Shown here in pieces: positions 1 to 12,000 of a DNA stretch of 64,000 nt. The stretch's first letter is position 1. Every line of letters begins with the position of its first letter. The DNA lies in contig CM071568.1 in the NCBI GenBank assembly GCA_036426205.1, positions 231,101,236 through 231,165,235 on the forward strand, read 5' to 3'. A model generated the notes under the pieces. That model made no database searches and was not told the origin of the DNA. It saw only the letters and a list, made by a program, of their open reading frames with translations. Both the position numbers and the translations under genes were made by a program. Source of the DNA: Ascaphus truei. Lineage: Eukaryota > Chordata > Amphibia > Anura > Ascaphidae.

Positions 1-459
1 AACCCCCTGCCAGGCAGCCCGGCTGTAGTTCTGAGCCCAACGGCATCGCCACGGCTTGTGACTCCCGCTTCTACCCATATAAGGGGTAGCAGAATTATTC
101 CACCGGCCCTAATGTGGGGGCAATTATCCCCGTATCCTTACACCTCTTGGACTTTCCCAGCCTGGCAGGTCAAATCCCCGCAGACAACTGTGACACAACC
201 TATAACAACAAAACACATATTAGTATAACCGCCCTTTAAAATAAATAAATAGAACAGCGACATATTGATATGTAATGTATATACAAACAGGGAGGGTGGA
301 GGGAAATCCTGGTGTTCCAGAAGGGCCACGTGGGAAGAAGCCCCTCTCACCTCATGCCGGCCCCTATATACCCCTCTCTAACTCCTTACATGTCAAACCC
401 CCTGCCCCCCGGGCACAACTCCTTAGCTGCCTGGGGGAGTGGAGGGAAGGGGAGTAACC

Positions 460-523
460 GAGAAGGGGTGGGGAGGGATCCCGCTCTCCACGAGAAGGGG
501 TGGGGAGGGATCCCGCTCACCAC
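460..523. repeat. Two-copy 32-bp tandem duplication
   Basis: Positions 460-491 and 492-523 are the same 32-bp purine-rich unit (core GGGGTGGGGAGGGATCCCGC), with one mismatch seen by eye. Confidence 0.85.
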
Positions 524-1236
524 GAGACTCCTGTACGACTTTTGATGTAAATGTTTCTTTTAAATGTAAGAAACCCTTTTTGTGGCTTCTTCCAGTAGAC
601 ACCACATCCAGGTACTTGTAAGGGTTTGGGGTTCCAAAAATTCCTCTTGGGGGTACCTGTTATGGTAAAATGCATTAAATATGTACGTAAAAGCAGCTGT
701 CACTTTAAAATATGTCAACATTCTTGTTTTTCTTTCAATTCTCCATATACATACTAAACTAACTTTTAATAAAGCGTGCCAGGAATCATTGAGAAAGCGA
801 AAATGGCTTTATAAAAGTTGAATGGCCAAAACCTGTTTATTTGGGGGTAGGAGTTATTTATTTATTGAGCGTATCCCTTAGGGTTTAACTGAGCAGTTCC
901 AATAAATAGTTTCACACCTGCTGACTCCAGGGCTCCCGGCTGTTCAGATTTATACTGATTTCTCCTGCAGCTCCGTAAACCTCCTGTGATCACCGATCAA
1001 ACTTCAGCAACCGGTATATAAAGACAAATGTATTATCTAATTATTTTGGAGCGCTCCAATACTTCTTACTGTAAAAGTTTATGGCCTCCATTTGTTTAGA
1101 AAATATCCCCCTCTTGTCCAGCGAGGTGTTTAGTCTGTCAATCAATAGAATACGTAATAAGATATCAGCAATTTTGGCTATAGTAGGTGATCTGGGTCTT
1201 AGCCAGTTTATCCAAAGCTTTTAAAATTACACCGAA

Positions 1237-1320
1237 TGTGTTAATATAGTACAGAGCTATTGCCCATTACCTGCCAGTATCCTGCCAGGACAGTCGAGCC
1301 ACTCCACGGCGTCCAATCAG
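1237..1320 (+). repeat. Dispersed repeat, copy 1 (partner at 3407-3480)
   Basis: About 75 bp are nearly identical to 3407-3480; both contain GCTATTGCCCATTACCTGCC followed by a CCAGTATCCTGC block. The family is not recognised. The two copies lie either side of ferroportin exon 5. Confidence 0.75.
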
Positions 1321-2230
1321 CTTTTGACAGAGTTTGTCCAAACTGAGGTGTCTCCAAAAAGCATTGAGATGAAATTTGCAGAAAAAGATGATCCCACTAA
1401 TTTGTTTTTATATTACTTGACTCCAAAATGTCCTAATCCTCCTGCACTTCCAGACACAACATAATAAATCTGCAGATTAAATTTTACATGTTGGATTGGA
1501 GCGAGAGGACGATGGATTGGTTTAACATTTTTGAAACCGTCTAAACGATTATTGGACATAAAGTTTGATGCCATAGGAAGTAAGGACGTTACGTAATGCC
1601 TAACTTGCAAACACATAATAGAGGTTTTGTTTGACAAGGAACATTTTTCTTGAAGACTATTAAGAGGAAGAGCAAGTAGAGTATATTTATCTATAAAATT
1701 ATGAATAGTAGTAGGCCAGATATGTCATATGGAACAAACTGCATATGCAACGGGCATATTACCTGGTGGGAAATTGGAAAATTAGTTCCTCCGTAGTCTA
1801 TTGGCCCATAGCCTAGTTACAGTTTTTCTATGCTTTTTATTATCTGTGATATTAGTGAACATGTATTGATAATTTGAACATCTTTTTTTGTAAGTATAGG
1901 GAGCATTTGTGATAAAAAGTGAGAAATAATTTAAATAAATAAATTTGTGATAAATAATTGTGAGAATAACTTGGACACTTTGTTAAACAATATTAAATCC
2001 TGGGAGCATAGTTCTCAGGGAAATAGCTAAGTATTGTAAGGCCAAGTCAAAAAGCAATGCAAATAAGGGGCATCCTTGCCTAGTGCCTCTTTCCAGAACG
2101 AACGATTCAGATGTCCCCAAACGTCTAACAATTGCAGTTTTGATAAAGACACTTGACTACACGTAGAAATGCTGAATTAAAATAATGGGGAATTCCGACT
2201 TCACATTAACTTGTGTTTGCAATCAAACAG

Positions 2231-2357
2231 GTATTCTGTTACGGAGTGGTAATCATCCTGGCTGATTTAGCAAACCTTGCAAGTACAGCGCTGACAATAA
2301 CTATTCAGAAAGACTGGATTGTGGTTATCACAGGAAATAACAGAAGTCAACTGGCTG
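2231..2357 (+). CDS. slc40a1-like: Ferroportin-like exon 5
   Basis: 127 bp between acceptor AAACAG and donor GTAGGA. It encodes a transmembrane stretch ([17 protein letters not shown]) followed by [12 protein letters not shown], the family segment that leads into the cytosolic loop before helix 5. It ends in phase 1; the split codon is completed by GA at the next exon to give Gly. Human ferroportin has Asn at this position. Confidence 0.9.
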
Positions 2358-5300
2358 GTAGGACATTTTGAGTATATACTGTACATTTAATCTAAATTCT
2401 ACACTGTGTGATATAAATCGTGTGCATTCAGTAACAGAGATATAATGTAAGCACAGATTTGTATCAAGATCAGGCAATAACAATATTGCAGAATTCATAG
2501 TGATGTTTGTGACTAGGATTAAGAAGTATAAGTAAACGCAGTATGTCAAAAAAAATTGTAATATTTATTATTGGATAAAGTGTGCTAAAAAATAATAATC
2601 AATAGATAAAGTTTGTGAGACTTGTTTACAGTACTCTCTTTGCTTCTTTTTGGCCCCTATTCTATAAACTGCTATAGAGGAAACAAACCCATTGACTTCA
2701 TTAGGACTTCCCGTGTGCTAGCACCGGACCAGCACTCTCGCAGTTTATAGAATAAGGGCTTTGGTCTTCCTTTGTGCTTTATTTCAAAGACAAAGTGCTC
2801 ATGACATTTAGTACAGATCTTTAGCCCAAAAGGTTTATGCCACATCACCGTTTACACATGTATAATACTAACGACATATAATCAATTGTTAGAAGTACAG
2901 ATGTAGGACTTGCTGTCCTCTGCGTCACGGACAAAAAAGCAAACGGCAGCAGGACAGTGTCTGCCGCGATGCGGGGGTCCATGGGTCTGAATGGGGCCCG
3001 TTGTGGCATTAATTCTTCGGTGCCGTGTGACTGAAGACATTCAGTCTTGCTACATCTGCATTTGCTTCTCTCTGACTTGCAAACGGACGCAGGACAAGGG
3101 GTTACTAATCTCCTTCATACCCACGGAGTGTGTAACGTCTTTTTATATGCAGTATACTTTCATTACTAATACTAACCAGAGATGGGTGATGTATGGTGCT
3201 CACAAATCACTTGTATGCTCTGTGTGAATAATCAGATGGACTCCATAAATGTCCAGGGTGCTGTATAAATGTCCCCAATAAGGCAGTCCATGCACAAAAT
3301 AACCCAAGGGAGATAGGAACCTAATGATGTCCACCTGACAACCACATAAATGGCCCTTAATACTTTGCTCCCAAGGGAATAATATATTATGTAATCAATA
3401 GTACTAGCATAGGTAATATAGTACAGGGCTATTGCCCATTACCTGCCAGTATCCTGCTGGGACAGTCCAGTCACTCCAGGGCGTGCAATCCTTGAATGTA
3501 AGGTCAGAAGATATGGGTAGGAGGAGGAGCACAGCCGTGCTGCTGCTTCTACCCATATCTTCTAATACTAACCAGACCTCCTAAGTCATAAAACATATTT
3601 GGATTGCGTCTCTTTCATTTAGACATCAGTATTATTAGTTTCATTGATCAATAACTTCATAGTCATCAATGTGCACGTGAAATGTAAAACTCTGTTTGTT
3701 TTACAGTGGCTAGTAAATATGTGCAAAACCAATGAAATATTTAATCCCAATGCTGGAGGGACTGTTGTTATGCCGGATGTTTGCCCCATTAATTAATTCC
3801 AATTGTTCCAGACAAAACCCTGCCAGGATATTTGCACACACATGAAAGGGAAGAAAAAGAAAATGTTCAAATCCTTATTACAGAAATCTAATCACTATCA
3901 AATACAATACACATAGAACAAGGGGCCGCATTTACAGAGATGCAATTTACAGCCCATGTACTTAAATGAGCCCCTCCACCCCTGAAGAAGTGTGCGTTAG
4001 CACATGAAACGGTCGTCAGGTTTCGCGTGACGCCACGACGGTGATGTCAATGCGGGAGGCGACGCACACCAGGAAGCAGCATGCAGTGTGCAGCAACTGA
4101 TACGGTTGTATAGCGAAGGCTTGTGGCATTAATGAAAGCTAATTTCTACCTTTGTATTTCACATTGCTATTGAGCTGGTATTTTATTTAGACAGATGGCT
4201 GTAAAGACACAAGTTACCATTTGTATTGTATTGTATGTCTTTATTTATATAGCGCCATTAATGTACATAGCGCTTCACAGTAGTAATACATGTGACAATC
4301 ATATAAATAACAAATAATACAAATAACAGGTCATGGGAATAAGTGCTTCAGACATAAAAGTTACATTTGCGCTTAGGTATTATATTGTTTCTACACCCAA
4401 CATGTACACACTACTTTACTGGGTTAGTATTATGTCTAACCTAGATACCTTACTATATTAGTAGTGCGTCATTGTAACAAACAGTCAGTCTTAACAGCAA
4501 TTCTGCTGCATACTTCACAATATCCCTACCTAATGCAGCTACAATAATATCTGTTCAATTACCTGATTTCTATTAGTGGTTTATGTATTTGTATCCATCC
4601 TATCCCATCAGTTGCTTACAGGAGACGTTGTAATTGTGTACACACATTTCACCATAGTTACTTTGTGTACTGACTGTGTCAATATATTGATCCTGCTTCC
4701 GTGTAGATATATCTCTAAGCATTTTATCAGTAAGAATATTTAGAGACATTTATTGGTATTATACTTACCTGAGTTCAGGTTATCCAGTAGTATCAATCTC
4801 TGTGTCGCTTATCCTGGGGCTATTTATTAATCACTGTATATATTTATCACATGCGTCGTTGTTTAATAGTATCATTAATAAAGTTTTATTGTTTTTCATA
4901 TAAAGTAATAGATGTTTTAGTCCTCTTGTCAGTTGGTATCTCTAGAATATTGCTATCTCAGCCTCCTTACTCACACCTTTTGCAACACAAAGAATATTGA
5001 GATTCGATGACTTATTAAGTCTTAATATACATTTTTCTACGCCTTGAGTGCAGTTGTGAGAGGGATCTAGTGTAAGGTTTTTGTCCTCACACTTTATGCA
5101 TGATAGGTTCTCTGTGTCCCTATGCACCGGGTGTATATGTACTTAAGATTACTTGCCATTCAATTAGGTTGACCGGTCAGTCATCTATAGTTGTTTACTT
5201 AAATGAGCCCTAAGGTGCTTTATGGCTTAGGGTTGAGCGAGAGGCTTCTAGTTTTACGATAGTCTGAGCTATTACTGTTTTTAGACTCTTGTCCTTCTTG

Positions 5301-8300
5301 AAGATAATCTTTGTGTGTATAGTTAGGACGTCCCCTAAAACTGGATCACAGCATAAAATGTTCCAGTGTTTCCTGAAACCATTAATAATTAGTGAGAAAG
5401 CTCCATTGTATCTAGTAATGAAATTAACATTATTCTCATTATTAAAATAATTATTCTTAGTTTTCTTCCTAATGAACTCTGTTTTGTCCCCATGAAACTT
5501 CCCAAGAAGGGTTTCTCTGTCTAGTTGGGATGCTCGTTCCAGTGTTTTGGTCACCACATGTTGGTTATAGTCCTTTTGGATAAATCTCTCTTTTAATTAA
5601 TTTGCTTGTACAGGGTAATCATCGTCCCTTGAGAAGTTCCAACGTATACGTTGGAACTGTCCATATGGTATATTTTCTATCCATTTGGGGTGATAATTAC
5701 TTTTGGCACAGAGATAGCCAATACAATCAACTTATTTTCTGAAAGTTTGGGAGTGTATGTTACCCTCATCATTAAAAAGTGCAAAATCTAAAAATGTCAT
5801 ATCATTTGGTTGTAAAAATGAGACTCATGTCATTACTATTAAGGGACTCAAAAAGAGTTCTAACGTTGGGACATTGCCTTTCCATATACATTTGACATCA
5901 TCTATATACTTTTCTGGACTGAGATATATGGGAGAAAGATATTGTTTTCCCAGATAAAAGCTTCCTTCCACAGTCCCATGAATAGATTCGCCATAGCTGG
6001 GTACTAATTTTATCCCATTGCTATTCCACATGTTTGCAAGTAAAAATCCTCCTCAAATTTTAAAAAGTTGTGGGCCATGATAAAATGTATACTGTTGATG
6101 ATTAAATCTTTCTCCTCCTAGGCCATGTGTCTCTGGTTGCTTAGAAAATATCTTATTGCTTTAATGCCCAAGTCATGTGATATGCAGATGTAAAGAGCCT
6201 GGACATCACATGTGACCCATAGACAGGGCTGCTGACAAGGGGGGAGGGAGGAGGCCGGGACCGGTGGTTCTGGGCCCAGCTGCTCTGGACAGCAAGTTGG
6301 GCCCAGGCAACTCATCGGAGACTTTGAAGGTCCCCTCCAGCACATGGGTAGGACCGTCTCTCTCTTTGGTACATTGGTGGGCCTCTCCCTGGAGCACATT
6401 GGCCTCTCCTTACGGCTGTGTCCCTACCTGCAGGTAGGCCCATATGGTCATTTGCCCTTCTCAGTTCAGGACCTCCTTTTCCCTAGGCCTATACCTCCAT
6501 ACCTTCTGGCCCCTGAGTCCCATACCTACTCCTCCACCCTAGGCCCATACCTACTCCACCCTCCCAGGCCCATACCCACTGCCTCCGCCCGACTCCTAGG
6601 CTCATACCTACTGTCCCCTCCTCCAAGGCCCATACATGCTCCCCCCATCCCTGACCCATGCCTACTCCCCCCTCCCATGCCTATACCTAATGCCCCCCTC
6701 CCAGTCCCATACTAATCCCCCCTCCAAGGCCCATACCTACTCCTCTCCCAGGCCCATACCTACTCCCCACCCTCCCAAGCCCATACCTACACATCCTCCC
6801 AGGCCCATACCTACGCCCCTCCCTCCCAGGCCCATACCTATGCCCCTCCCTCCCAGGCCGATACATACTTCCCACCCTCCCTGGCCCATACCTTCTCCTC
6901 CCAGGCCCATACTATCCCTCCATTACCTCCTCCCTCGCCCACATCACTCGTTCTCCTCTCCCCCATAGCTCCTTCTCCCCACATAGCTCTTTCTTCCCTC
7001 CCCCCCCCCATAGCTCCTTCTCCACCCCCCCCACAAAGCTCCTTCTCCCTCCACATATATAGCTCCTTCATCACCACCCCACATAGCTCCTTCTCCCGCC
7101 ACATACATAGCTCTTTCTCCCACCACCACGTACAGTAGCTCCTTCTCCCCCTCCACATGGCTCCTACTCCCCCACCACATAGTTCTTTCTATAAAGAATC
7201 TATTAGGTTAAAAGACAACTTAGATGCACTCACAATGGTACATAAGGTAAAAGGATATCTGTTTGTGACCATTACGTTTCTGCTGCTCAGTGGTTTTGGC
7301 TGGAGTGACTCCTGTGCTGCATTTTTAGTGACATCACTCCTTAGCACTGCATTCCTTTTATGGATCGCTGACAGGATCAGAACACACCTACTGTTAGATC
7401 TCTACAGATCAGGTCCTTCTAGGGCAAGCAAAACCTTTTCTCCCGGGAGCTACTGAAACGCAACAGAATATGTCATTATTTCAATTAGCGTAGCATACGA
7501 GCTCGGAGCTGTGAGAATTCAAGGAGGCTGGTTGTTGAATTGTCACAACTAAATTTTAATGGTTCACAAGCAGGTTTATATACACAAGGCAGGGACAAAA
7601 ATACAGTTGTCATCTGTTACAAATATGGGTACACATCTAAATTTACATGTATCCTTCACATAATGCCTTTTCTGTAGAGCTTAAAACATTTAACTGCTGA
7701 GCAAGAGACATATACAATGGTGACTTATAAGGCAACCTTATCCTCTGTGGTCTTGTTTTAACAATATTTTGACAGGCATTGAACAGTTGGTCTGAAGCTA
7801 TTTACGATAGCCTCCCGTGAAAATAGCAAGGCCAGCGTATTCTTTTTAACCTTATCAATTCCAGAAGATAGTCTTAACCTTACACCTACAACCTCCAACA
7901 CGTTTTGCAATGGCATAAACAAGGCATTACAAGGCATGACCGTAGCAGGTCCTAACACTCACCTGGGTTAAAATTCTTATTTACCTGTATAATTACAGGA
8001 AGAATGATCGCATTGGATCTGTCGTAACCTGGCAAAATGAAACCTACCTGCCAACTTGGAAAGTGGGGTGGGGCAAGCTTAAACCTTGGGGGGAGGGGCC
8101 ACTACCCTCCCATAAGCAGCCGAGACCAGCTGCACACAGTTAACAAAATACACAGATTCCCAACAAGCTCTGAGAAACCCCAACCATTACCACATTATAT
8201 ATATATATATATATATGTAGCCGTGACCCCCGATTCACCCCAAAGAGCGGGAGGTTGCACTTGCAAAGAGTAGTTGCAAAAGCCCGCGAAGGAGGAGAGT

Positions 8301-8984
8301 GTATTTGGCGGGAGGGAGCAGTCCCTTGACCCAGCAGCCCTGCGGGGAGGGTCAGGTGAGAGAGTCGAGCCAATGGGCTGAGGAGGTGCCGGAGATATAG
8401 GCAGTGGTTGCACGCACGTGGAGCTAGAGCTGGTTGGAGAGGAGACGGAGAGTCTGTGAGGGGAGGTTGAACCGCCCCGGCGCAGGCCATGTGCCCCAGG
8501 CCCAGTTAGCCCTGAGTCACCTTAGAGACAAGCTGAGCTAGGGATCGCCTTAGCGAGGTTCCTGTTCCCATAGTATCTGTAAGCCTTGACCGGGACTATA
8601 CTGTCGAGAGGGAGGGCTCAGACCCCCACTGGTGTTGCCGGAGTCCGGGTGGGAGTGCCCCGGACCCTAGAGAGAGAGAGAGATAGATCGGTGTAAACGT
8701 GAAGATCGTGGCAGTCCCGAGCACCGGAGTGCTTGGCAGGTATTTCATCAAGTGCACCAACGGTACAATTCATTCACCCGAGACACAGTGGCTGCGCAGT
8801 CACCCATACACACACATAGGGCCTGCTGTGAGCGGGAGGACTAATCCGTAAGGATCGGACACGGGGTGGGATCACCCGGTGTAGGGTGTGGGAAGTATTG
8901 TTGGCGTCCGCCGTGGCGCATGTTGTGGGGCGTCCGCCGTGGCGCAAGATAGTGTTGGTGTCCGCCGTGGCACGCTATATAACG

Positions 8985-9018
<34 letters not shown>

Positions 9019-12000
9019 GGAATGTTATGGCATGTAATTAACTGTGAGTTTGGTCTGCAAGTAAAAGAGGTTGGTTTTAGAACTTGGCTGTGTAAGTGTA
9101 ATTCTTGCATATACGTCCTGCGAAGACCCACTCCCCCTTTGGCGGGAGCTGTTGCAGGGGGAGGCGCTGCACCCGATATATATATTGCGCGCACCCCAGG
9201 CTCTCCGTGGCAGAGACTTAGGCCCTGTGAGCCTGCAGGTAATACAGCACAGAGTAGCGGCTTGCTAGTGATAGGAAGCAGGGCTACATATATATATATA
9301 TATATATAAGTGTAAAAGGAGTGCTAGTGGGCGTGGCTAAATGTATACAACAAAAAACAAAAATGCCCAAAGCTACTTCCAATGTGACACAAATACACAG
9401 TGCAATAGCTATATATTCTCTTGTAAAAGGGTCCTTTAGTTTAACCCTTTGGCCAAAGCGTCTTAAGCCTGCTGCCACTTACAAGGCATGACTGTAGCAG
9501 GTCCTAACACTCACCTGGGTTAAGTGAGTGCGATCATTCTTCCTGTAATTATACAGGTAAATAAGAATTTTAACCCAGGTGAGTGTTGGGACCTGCTTAT
9601 GCCTTATAAGTGGCAGCAGCCAATAACATATCTTTTTGGATCTGCCTCAATGTTTTTAACATACTTTCTTATATTTAATAAAAAAAATAGAATAACATAT
9701 ATAACTTTCTATGAGTTATTTATTCAAGCTGAAAATTGCATTTTCATATACTAATTTTCAGGAAACGAATTGTTTGGATAGCCTCCATAACAAAAATTAA
9801 AATTAAGGTGTTTGATTTAAGTTATGTTAAAAGATTGTAATGTATTTGCTTCTGTGATTATTAGAAGGTGAGAATCTGCTGAGGATTTTTGAGTTCTTTA
9901 GATAATTGATACATTTTTCTTCATTAGAGTATTTACAATTGACATAAACTCAGCAGTGTTCTGATTGTGAGCTTTGGAATAGTAACAGTTTTTTCCTTAT
10001 AATAAATAAGGCAAAATAAACGACACCTTCAAAGTTTGCTTTCTTTTTATGCATCACTGTTTCGTGCAACACCTTATATAATTGGCACTGACAGTGAACT
10101 AGCTAGGTTACTAAAACGTTACTATTGTGTAAACTATTTCATTAATAATATTGAGACTCCATCTCGTGTATCCTTCAGTTGGAAGGTAGCCCTATTGACT
10201 GTACAATCTCACCGTATATTGCATAAGATAAAATAATGCATCGGTGCTAACAGTCCTGCAGAAAGCTGCAGTTAAACAATGGTGGCCATTTTTCGAGTCC
10301 CAGTGAAATTATTCTGCATTATTATTCCTCCATTATTTTCTTCAATATTTTTTCATTAAATTGCAATATTGTCATTATGACGTCATTTTTTTGGTTGTTT
10401 TCTCTGTTTTTACAACCAAGGAATGAATGCAACTGTGAGAAGAATGGATCAAGTCATTAATATCTTTGCCCCTCTGTCGGTGGGCCAGGTCATGACGTGG
10501 GCTTCTAATGTCGTTGGCTGCGGTTTCATTCTCGGATGGAACTTGGTCTCGCTGCTTGTGGAATTTATTTTCCTCTCCAGAGTTTATCAAATGGTACCTG
10601 AGCTGGCTATTAAAGCACAGCAATCTATAGGAGAACATTATCTAGAAAGACAACTGGAACTTATAAATGTGCAAGGTAAGTCACGGTGCAAAGAAACTCA
10701 CAAAAGCTTCATATATGTGCAGAGAGCCGAAGAAAACAAACTTAAATGATTAAGGCTCATGAGGGGAATTGAGCACTTGATCATTTTAGTTGATTTTAAT
10801 GGAGACACAGCAAGGGTTATTTATAAAATGTGTCCAGCTACAATGCTTGTTCAATATTCAGTTTTTGCACCAGATTTGTCTCATTTTTACAGCTGGAAGA
10901 CTATGATAAATGTAGGGGTGTTTAAGTTTTAACCCTCGATAGCTACCAACAAGTCAAGTTTTCAGGGCAAGAAGAAAGTTGCCTTAGTTATAATTATAAT
11001 ATCATTTGTTAAGTGGGTGTTGGATAAATCTTGAAGAGCTGGCCTGTTGGAAACCCTTGATGACTGAGCTTGCGCACACCTTAGAATAGTGATCGTGAAA
11101 ATTCAGACGTTTTAAATTTTTTGCATACAGTATTTCTGAAAAATTCAGTATAATTGTTTTAACCAGCCTATCATGCTAACTATATAACATTTCACAATAA
11201 AGTTATAGCAGCACTCCAATAAGGGGTCATTCTGGGTAGTCTGGGTGCTCAAATCCACCTATGGCTCAATGTTCCAGGTCTGGCTCCTAATACAGTATCT
11301 AAGAAGTAAATAAGGGAAGGCACAGAGTAGCTTATAGCACAGTTACTTCTGTATTCAAATTATATCAGGAGCAGGTTCAAAAGTAGTAATGTTTCAGGGT
11401 TGCAGCCAATTCTTCACATGGGTGAGGTTGTCTGAAGAAGGGGCTGCGACCCCGAAATGTTACTATGTTTGTTCCTGCTCCTGATATGATTTGAATACAG
11501 AGGCAACTTTGCTATAAGCTACTGCATGCCGCCCCTTGTACCTGTAACATTGTGTTTGCATTGTAGATGTGTATTTTTTCTGTCTGTTCCTTTTTTCTTC
11601 TCGGTATAAAAGTTAGTTACGTGTACATGACCATCATCCCAATGAATCCCCTTTATCATTTCCAGGTAGTTGTATTTTATGACAGTAGTTCAGTTCATGT
11701 TCTGTGTGTGCAAAAAACAGAATGATAGTAATAAATACTATTTGCATCTGAAAAGTTGCCAAATACTTCCAAACTAGAAGTTTCTTTGCAACCCTATTTG
11801 TTTATTGTCATTTGTAACAATAGTAACAATATGTGAGAAAATGAATTCGTTTTTTTTTTTTGTTCAAAATATATTTTTTTATCCAACAGTTGAAAACACT
11901 ATTTATTACATTTTGTTGGGCGTTAGTTGTCACTTCATGTATGACGGTAAACACCTCAACACTTATCACCCTACCAAAAATGATATGCCATTGCTAGTTT

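Larger units (their letters stand above)
1..2230. other. AT-rich DNA upstream of the first visible ferroportin exon (presumed intron 4)
   Basis: No exon or intact ORF is recognised here. The short ORFs have no recognisable motif or codon pattern. Because the first visible ferroportin-like exon (2231) corresponds to exon 5 of the vertebrate gene, this stretch is inferred to be intron 4, with exons 1-4 lying before the window. It holds a 32-bp tandem duplication (460-523) and one copy of a dispersed repeat (about 1237-1320). Confidence 0.5.

Noticed and set aside
4942..5127. Cys-containing ORF on minus as the GIY-YIG endonuclease of the Penelope element
   Set aside because: Position would fit, but the GIY-YIG and zinc-finger spacing is not visible.
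7157..7456. Hydrophobic 99-codon ORF in a ferroportin-like intron
   Set aside because: Starts inside a minisatellite, matches no ferroportin segment, lacks splice borders in phase with the gene.
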